Below, in pieces: positions 6,200 to 10,183 of a stretch of 10,183 bases of DNA (within the stretch, counting starts at the first letter, position 1; each line of letters begins with the position of its first letter). Below the pieces are notes generated by a model. That model saw only the letters and a program-made list of their open reading frames with translations. It did not search any database and was not told the DNA's origin. The translations under genes and the position numbers were made by a program. The stretch is from assembly GCA_964554105.1 (NCBI GenBank), contig CAZKNF010000095.1, positions 1 through 10,183 of the forward strand, written 5' to 3'. This DNA is from CAZKNF01 sp964554105 (GTDB taxonomy: Bacteria; Bacteroidota; Rhodothermia; Rhodothermales; VXPQ01).

Positions 6200-7187
6200 G
6201 GATGAAAGGTCCTCGATAGGGTGTGGATCCGTAAATGCCGAGACCTCCCACGAACGGTTCGAACCAGGGCTCATCAGCCCAGGCCGCGACGATTTCGGCC
6301 AGGTAGACGGCATCGTCACGCGTGATGTCATCGTCACCGTCGAGATCGTCCATGTAGCCGTCGTCATCCGCGTCCACGAAAATGTCTGCAGCGCCGCCGT
6401 AGAGATGACGGCTGTACGTCGTGGTATTTCCGATCAGTTTGTTGTAAAACGGCGTGCGGAAGGCGCTCATCACGTGGAGGGTGGGGGCATGAATGCCGCG
6501 TCGGTTGACCTCGCGGAGAATCAATTCGAGCTTGAGAAGGAGCTCCTCGCGGAGCAGAAGAAACTTCGGATAGTCGCTTGCCTGCTTCGCAACGAACTGG
6601 CCGAGCATGAAGTGAGGTGAAACGAGCACATCCACATTTTCGCGCGTCACCTTCACGAATCCGCGGGGCGGGAGGTAGGCCGAGTCGCCGCGATGGAGCG
6701 TCCGCTCGTACTGCCCGATTTGATAACCTTGGAGCCGTTCGTCATCCAGCTCGTACGGGACCATCACGAAGGCGTTGACGGTCACGCTCTGGGCGGTCGG
6801 ACGCTCGTCGACGTGGAGGGGATAGATCCCTGCACTGTCGGGTGCGTGCCACGTCCATCCGCTTTCTGCCGTCGTATCGATGGACCCCGCCGAGGCTTCG
6901 ACCGAGTACTCTGCCGTAGGGTTGGATCGCGAGACTTCGATCTCCACGGTGTCACCAGGCATGACGAAGACGGACGTCAGCCGGTGGGGCGAGACGAAAT
7001 CGTCGAGCCGAAGATGAAATGTGGATTCCTCCGGCTCGTACGTCGAGGAGATCTCGGTCAGCACGTCACGACGGATGTCGGGTTCGACCGGATTAATCTC
7101 GGAGGCCATGGGCCAGAAGAGTGCGGCGAAGGCGACGGCAAAGGCGAGAACCGCGGCCACCGTCATCCACAATGTTCGATTTCGCAT
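6165..7187 (-). CDS. Membrane-anchored M15 (MepK/DUF882-like) peptidoglycan peptidase
   Basis: This 340-residue protein is a probable zinc endopeptidase of the wall. An N-terminal membrane anchor (about 6-26) is followed by a beta-rich domain (about 55-145) and a C-terminal peptidase domain (about 180-338). The M15 zinc ligands are visible: H261 and D268 in SRHLYGGAAD, and H330 in IHVDVRG. Unusually, the stretch 272-292 between the ligands contains two overlapping EF-hand-like acidic loops (D272/D274/D276/G277, and D281/D283/D285/D287/I288/D292), suggesting calcium binding. E. coli MepK (YcbK) is about 180 residues, so this version is longer at the N-terminus. The gene begins 13 bp after the transpeptidase gene and must be in its operon, the same order as ycbB-ycbK in E. 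coli, where MepK hydrolyses crosslinks including the 3-3 links made by L,D-transpeptidases. The ATG at 7187 has only a weak GGGG-type binding site, so translational coupling is likely. The last codons lie in the 55-bp sequence repeated across the gap, but the frame is complete. Confidence 0.88.
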   Translation of the reverse strand: MRNRTLWMTVAAVLAFAVAFAALFWPMASEINPVEPDIRRDVLTEISSTYEPEESTFHLRLDDFVSPHRLTSVFVMPGDTVEIEVSRSNPTAEYSVEASAGSIDTTAESGWTWHAPDSAGIYPLHVDERPTAQSVTVNAFVMVPYELDDERLQGYQIGQYERTLHRGDSAYLPPRGFVKVTRENVDVLVSPHFMLGQFVAKQASDYPKFLLLREELLLKLELILREVNRRGIHAPTLHVMSAFRTPFYNKLIGNTTTYSRHLYGGAADIFVDADDDGYMDDLDGDDDITRDDAVYLAEIVAAWADEPWFEPFVGGLGIYGSTPYRGPFIHVDVRGTEVRW

Positions 7188-7200
7188 TGGCCGGCCCCGA

Positions 7201-8904
7201 CTAGTCGTCCAGATCTGCCGTCAGAGCATCGCAGGCAACGCGCTCATCCGCGCGGGTGCGTTCATCGAGCGCGTCACGGAGGGTCGCATCATTGCCGTAG
7301 ATGTCGTCGCGAAAATGGGTGCGATCTTGCTGATCGACGAAAGCCGTCCAGTAGAGAATGTAGATGGGTATGGGATCGGCGAGGGGTTCCATCGAGCGAT
7401 CGCGGCTTTCGATGCGGCTTCTTACGGCATCGGATGTCCACTCGTCGGAGGTCAGCACGAAATCCGCCAGCTCGACAGGCCGTTCGACGCGAATGCATCC
7501 ATGCGAATAGGCCCGCTGTGCCTGCTCGAAAAGGTGGTCTTCGGGCGTGTCGTGCAGATAGATGTTGAAGTCGTTGGGAAACATGAATTTGATGCGGCCG
7601 AGGGCGTTTTCGGGTCCGGGTTGCTGCCGGATGCGGTATTCGCCGGCTTCGACGAGATCCAGCGCGCGCGAATCCGGAGACAGAACCTCGGCATCTTCGC
7701 TCCAATCGGTCACGATCTCATATTCGTTCTCCGCAAGATAGTCGGGGTCCTCGCGCGCTTCCGGCAGGATTTCGTCCGTGGCGATGCTCTCGGGGATGTT
7801 CCAATACGGATTGAACACGACGTATTCCATGGTGTCGCTGAATACCGGTGTCGCGCTGTCGTCGTATTCCTCGCCCACGACGACGGCCATCGACATGGCC
7901 TCCTCCCCATCTTCGATGACGTGCAGCTCGAAGGCGGGGACGTTCACGTAGATATATCGGCTTCCGAGAGTGGAGGGGATCCAGCGCCAGCGCTCGAGAT
8001 TCAGCTCGAGCTGGCGGATTCGCTCATCGACCGGGACATTCATCTTGGTCAGCACGTCCTCGCCCGTCGCGCCATCGGGTTCGATGCCGTGACGCCGCTG
8101 AAAGCGCTCGACGCCGCGCACGACGCTTGTATCGTACCGCGCGCTGTCGGCGTTCGTGGTTACGAGGCTCGAATCGACGTCGCCCGTCGCGGCCAGTCGC
8201 CGGATGACGGCCGCCACGCGAGGCCCCTCGTCCCCTTCAGCCAGCGGTTCACCGGGCGATACGTCGGACCACCCGCCGCTGTCTTCGATGATGCGATACT
8301 GCTCGAGCGAATTCAGCAAAGCTCCGTACTCCTGATGGGTCTGCGCCTTTCTTTCCGACAGCCCGCGGATCGATGCGATCGATGCCGTGTCGCTGAAGAC
8401 GTTGAGCAGATCGATCTCGTAGACCGGCGTATTCCAGGATGTGCCAAGATCTCGGGGATTGACACGTCCCATGAGCACGTGGGAGGCATATTGCATCAGG
8501 GAGTGTGTGACGGCCACATCGAGAACTGCCCTATCGTGCGCTCGTACGGAATCGTCTGCGGCCTCGTCACCATAGGCGCGGTCGATATGCTGCTGCAGGT
8601 CCCGATGTACGTAGTCAGCCCGATTCAGTCCCAGTTCATCGGCGCCGCAGAGGACATCGAGAACGTCGCGAAGCCTGCCGGTCGATCCTCCCGCCTCGAC
8701 CCAGGCAGGTTCGAAGTCCCGCTGCCTGTAATAGGTACGGACGTCCGAGAGGATGTCGTCATCCGTCTCGATTTCCAATTCGACCGAGTCGGTCTCAATC
8801 AGGCGTTCGATGGACGCGCGGATCTGTTCCTCCGATCGGCCTCCGCAAGCCATCATACATATCGCGACGACGGCTACGAGGCCGGTAGAGAACACAGCTT
8901 TCAT
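7201..8904 (-). CDS. LdtD/YcbB-like L,D-transpeptidase lipoprotein
   Basis: This is a 567-residue enzyme predicted to form 3-3 (meso-DAP to meso-DAP) crosslinks in peptidoglycan. The signal peptide ends in MMAC, so C20 is probably lipidated (the lipobox is slightly atypical) and the protein sits in the envelope. Residues about 50-205 match the N-terminal scaffold region of YcbB proteins (for example YYRQRDFEPAW, and LMQYASHVLMGRVNPRDL). A peptidoglycan-binding segment lies at about 222-290 (GDEGPRV, FQRRHGIEPDGATGEDVL). The YkuD catalytic domain runs from about 315 to 485, with FNPYWNIPESIA at 364-375, an insertion typical of YcbB around 380-430, HDTP at 451-454, and the active site YSHGCIRVERP with H468 and catalytic C470. 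The length is close to E. coli LdtD (about 615). The M15 peptidase gene follows after 13 bp and completes a maker/cutter pair. The start ATG at 8904 has only a weak site (CAGAAG) upstream. All catalytic residues are intact. Confidence 0.94.
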   Translation of the reverse strand: MKAVFSTGLVAVVAICMMACGGRSEEQIRASIERLIETDSVELEIETDDDILSDVRTYYRQRDFEPAWVEAGGSTGRLRDVLDVLCGADELGLNRADYVHRDLQQHIDRAYGDEAADDSVRAHDRAVLDVAVTHSLMQYASHVLMGRVNPRDLGTSWNTPVYEIDLLNVFSDTASIASIRGLSERKAQTHQEYGALLNSLEQYRIIEDSGGWSDVSPGEPLAEGDEGPRVAAVIRRLAATGDVDSSLVTTNADSARYDTSVVRGVERFQRRHGIEPDGATGEDVLTKMNVPVDERIRQLELNLERWRWIPSTLGSRYIYVNVPAFELHVIEDGEEAMSMAVVVGEEYDDSATPVFSDTMEYVVFNPYWNIPESIATDEILPEAREDPDYLAENEYEIVTDWSEDAEVLSPDSRALDLVEAGEYRIRQQPGPENALGRIKFMFPNDFNIYLHDTPEDHLFEQAQRAYSHGCIRVERPVELADFVLTSDEWTSDAVRSRIESRDRSMEPLADPIPIYILYWTAFVDQQDRTHFRDDIYGNDATLRDALDERTRADERVACDALTADLDD

Positions 8905-9022
8905 TCGGCTTCTGATCTGTTCCGGGCAATCTATTGCAGGGACACTCGATTCGGTGCCCTTTAACGGAAGGCTGACGGCTGCGTTCGATCTGAGATGCTA
9001 CGACGGTGCTATTATTCCGCCA

Positions 9023-9045
9023 GATGAATCGGCCGGATGAATCGG
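9023..9045. repeat. Direct repeat GATGAATCGG, 13-bp period
   Basis: GATGAATCGG occurs at 9023-9032 and again at 9036-9045, separated by CCG. It is about 120 bp upstream of the transpeptidase start codon on the opposite strand, so it could be a regulator site for that operon, or simply a short slippage duplication. I find no convincing promoter hexamers in 8905-9169. Confidence 0.5.
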
Positions 9046-9140
9046 AACGCATTACCAGCGTCCGCACCATTTCGATGAGACTACCACCCTTCCGCACCCT
9101 GCTCGACTCCACCGATCAAAGTCAGCAGGCTCGTCGCAAT

Positions 9141-9200
9141 TAGACTAGAAGATTGAGGGCGTGTCCGAACTAGAATAGAAGAATGAGGGCGTGCCCGAAC
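9141..9200. repeat. 30-bp tandem duplication at the 3' end of the membrane protein gene
   Basis: Positions 9141-9170 and 9171-9200 are head-to-tail copies matching at 27 of 30 bases. On the minus strand the copy inside the gene encodes its last codons up to the TAG at 9172-9170. The downstream copy continues in frame as Phe-Gly-His-Ala-Leu-Asn-Leu-Leu-Val and ends in TAA. The stop is split across the junction: TA from one unit joined to G from the next makes TAG, so the duplication left the protein length essentially unchanged. Confidence 0.85.
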
Positions 9201-9898
9201 TCACTTGTAGACAGCACTAACCCGGCGAGAATCGTCATCCCAAGTTGAAATGGCAAGCCCCATGCTACCGTATGATGGACACGTCGAAGTACGATGACGT
9301 CGTGGATAGCGACAACCGTAAACAATGCCAGGATGCCTCCCAATCCATATACAGCATCGTTAACTATCATTGAGTCGCTGACCCGAAACAGATCGAGATG
9401 CCCGATACGCACGAGTGGCTGTCCCATGATCGACAGCGTACCTAGGAGCATCAATCGTTTATGCGTTTGAGGACGCCTTCTAAATGCAATACCTAAACCC
9501 ACAAAAACCGAAAACACAGTAAGTCCCGCTATATTGCCCCAGACCAGCGCCGACACTTGATTGAGTTCTCTACCGTTTTGCGGGTAGGCAACAGCAACGT
9601 AGTACAGGATTACGAGTCCTGATAGAACTAATCCGGCAGCTATACATCCCCCGAGCACGCCCATCCGGCGGTGAAGCGTGAAGCTTCTTCGCGCTATTAG
9701 AACGGTTTGCGCAAAAAATAGAAGTACCCAGGCTGTGGCAAAGAACCCATGAATATGAAATCTCAGAGGCAGAGATGGGGCATCAGTGAACGGCCTCAGA
9801 AAGAAGGTAGGGGCGAATCCAACGAAGGTCACCACGACGAAGAAAATGGCTATTGCACGGAAGAATATACCGTGGCGTGTGCGTTCATGTAGATCCAT
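9170..9898 (-). CDS. Multi-span inner membrane protein, function unknown
   Basis: This 242-residue protein has about six or seven hydrophobic segments, at roughly 12-33, 50-69, 81-103, 117-138, 148-165, 183-203 and 214-232. Conserved-looking polar residues lie at membrane edges: H48 and H50 in HIHGFFATAWVLLFFAQ, H76 in the 'TLHRRMGVLG' loop, H146 in 'TQTHKR'-like RPQTHKRLMLLG, and H199-D200. The HxHG...AW..LF..Q and LHRRxG pattern occurs in uncharacterised bacterial membrane proteins that I can recall only as hypothetical, with some similarity of layout to small haem- or copper-related membrane families such as DUF420 and DUF2306. I do not claim membership. The ATG at 9898 has a poor ribosome binding site. 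A good promoter lies about 30 bp upstream. GC content is clearly lower than in the transpeptidase gene (25 of 60 bases at 9481-9540 against 44 of 60 at 8161-8220), hinting at a different origin. The 3' end is tandemly duplicated. Confidence 0.82.
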   Translation of the reverse strand: MDLHERTRHGIFFRAIAIFFVVVTFVGFAPTFFLRPFTDAPSLPLRFHIHGFFATAWVLLFFAQTVLIARRSFTLHRRMGVLGGCIAAGLVLSGLVILYYVAVAYPQNGRELNQVSALVWGNIAGLTVFSVFVGLGIAFRRRPQTHKRLMLLGTLSIMGQPLVRIGHLDLFRVSDSMIVNDAVYGLGGILALFTVVAIHDVIVLRRVHHTVAWGLPFQLGMTILAGLVLSTSEFGHALILLF

Positions 9899-9910
9899 CT
9901 AATTGATCTA

Positions 9911-9940
9911 TGTATTACTCCATAGTGTATTACTCCAGAG
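9911..9940. repeat. 15-bp tandem duplication in the promoter of the membrane protein gene
   Basis: TGTATTACTCCATAG (9911-9925) and TGTATTACTCCAGAG (9926-9940) are adjacent copies with one mismatch. On the minus strand each copy carries GGAGTAATACA. The junction of the two copies contains the predicted -10 box. Confidence 0.85.
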
Positions 9941-9952
9941 CGTACTCGTCAA
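9924..9952 (-). promoter_or_regulatory. Promoter of the membrane protein gene
   Basis: On the minus strand TTGACG (9947-9952, 5 of 6 to consensus) and TACACT (9924-9929, 4 of 6) are separated by 17 bp. Initiation near 9917 gives a leader of about 20 nt before the ATG at 9898. This is the best hexamer pair I found in the window. The -10 exists only because of the 15-bp tandem duplication, which joins the end of one unit to the start of the next. Confidence 0.5.
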
Positions 9953-10183
9953 GTGACCATCCCTGCCTATAAACTACAACTATAATCCACTGATGAACGC
10001 GAAGAGCTATACGGCCAGGAAAGAACGAGATGAAGATGTCTTCTCATAGATTTGTTTGTAATAGAGAAGGACACATAATGATAAAGATACGAGGGCGGGC
10101 GTTCAAGTAAACTCAGTAGGCTTCATCGACGGTGCTCCGGCAACCTGCGTTGATGCCGCAGATGATTGCGTGAGGCCGTTCGC
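9953..10183. other. AT-rich region without a supported gene
   Basis: Most of this stretch is AT-rich (20 of 60 bases G or C at 10021-10080) and stops interrupt every frame. The last 90 or so bases return to higher GC and have two stop-terminated open frames on the minus strand, 22 to 26 codons long, running off the window edge. One of them could be the 3' end of a gene starting beyond the window, but two competing frames and no recognisable motif make a call unsafe. Confidence 0.5.

Noticed and set aside
5904..6620. A plus-strand frame crossing the N-run
   Set aside because: It translates across the assembly gap and then runs antisense to the M15 peptidase, so it cannot be a gene.
7021..8964. 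A 647-codon open frame on the plus strand opposite the transpeptidase and peptidase genes
   Set aside because: It mirrors the two well-supported minus-strand genes, has no recognisable domain, and is explained by high GC at third codon positions.
10090..10183. Partial gene on the minus strand at the right edge
   Set aside because: Two frames are open to the edge with 22 to 26 codons each, neither recognisable, so a choice would be a guess.

Overview
The window is about 10.2 kb of mostly GC-rich bacterial DNA. It is scaffolded, with one 100-N gap at 6045-6144. The style fits a Gram-negative, diderm bacterium: lipoproteins with lipoboxes, an LdtD-type L,D-transpeptidase, and an ECF sigma factor of the Sigma70_ECF (PF07638) type next to a Ser/Thr kinase fused to TolB/PD40 repeats. 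That last pairing is common in Rhodothermota, Gemmatimonadota and Acidobacteriota. I suggest a relative of those groups, but the window holds no phylogenetic marker and this is inference.

Layout, left to right. The first 205 bases hold a 15-bp tandem repeat and a strong hairpin that probably terminates the gene at 206-697 (minus), a 163-residue protein I do not recognise. Behind it lies the 3' remnant of an alpha/beta-hydrolase gene (779-1048, minus). It has lost its 5' two-thirds, and the position of its catalytic His is occupied by Pro. A patch of 7-bp repeats sits close to the break. Next is a signalling block: an ECF sigma factor (4240-4809, minus) and a 981-residue transmembrane Ser/Thr kinase with a C-terminal propeller (1236-4181, minus), 58 bp apart and probably one operon. 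A lipoprotein with a carboxypeptidase-regulatory-like domain (4996-5934, plus) diverges from them. The shared 186-bp intergenic region carries a perfect 7-bp inverted repeat around the predicted -35 box of the lipoprotein gene.

The lipoprotein gene converges on a cell-wall operon read on the minus strand: an LdtD-like L,D-transpeptidase lipoprotein (7201-8904) and a membrane-anchored M15/MepK-like peptidase (6165-7187), 13 bp apart. The first is expected to make 3-3 peptidoglycan crosslinks and the second to hydrolyse wall crosslinks. The region between the convergent genes contains a 16-bp palindrome over a stop codon, five 7-bp repeats and the assembly gap. The gap is flanked by identical 55-bp sequences and is probably an assembly artefact.

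The right end holds a 242-residue multi-span membrane protein (9170-9898, minus) of clearly lower GC, with a good promoter built into a 15-bp tandem repeat and its last ten codons tandemly duplicated. The final 285 bases are AT-rich and show no convincing gene.

The most interesting biology is the ECF/kinase pair. The acidic motif that normally starts sigma region 2.2 is replaced by Ser-Thr-Thr-Ala, which suggests control of the sigma factor by phosphorylation from the adjacent kinase.
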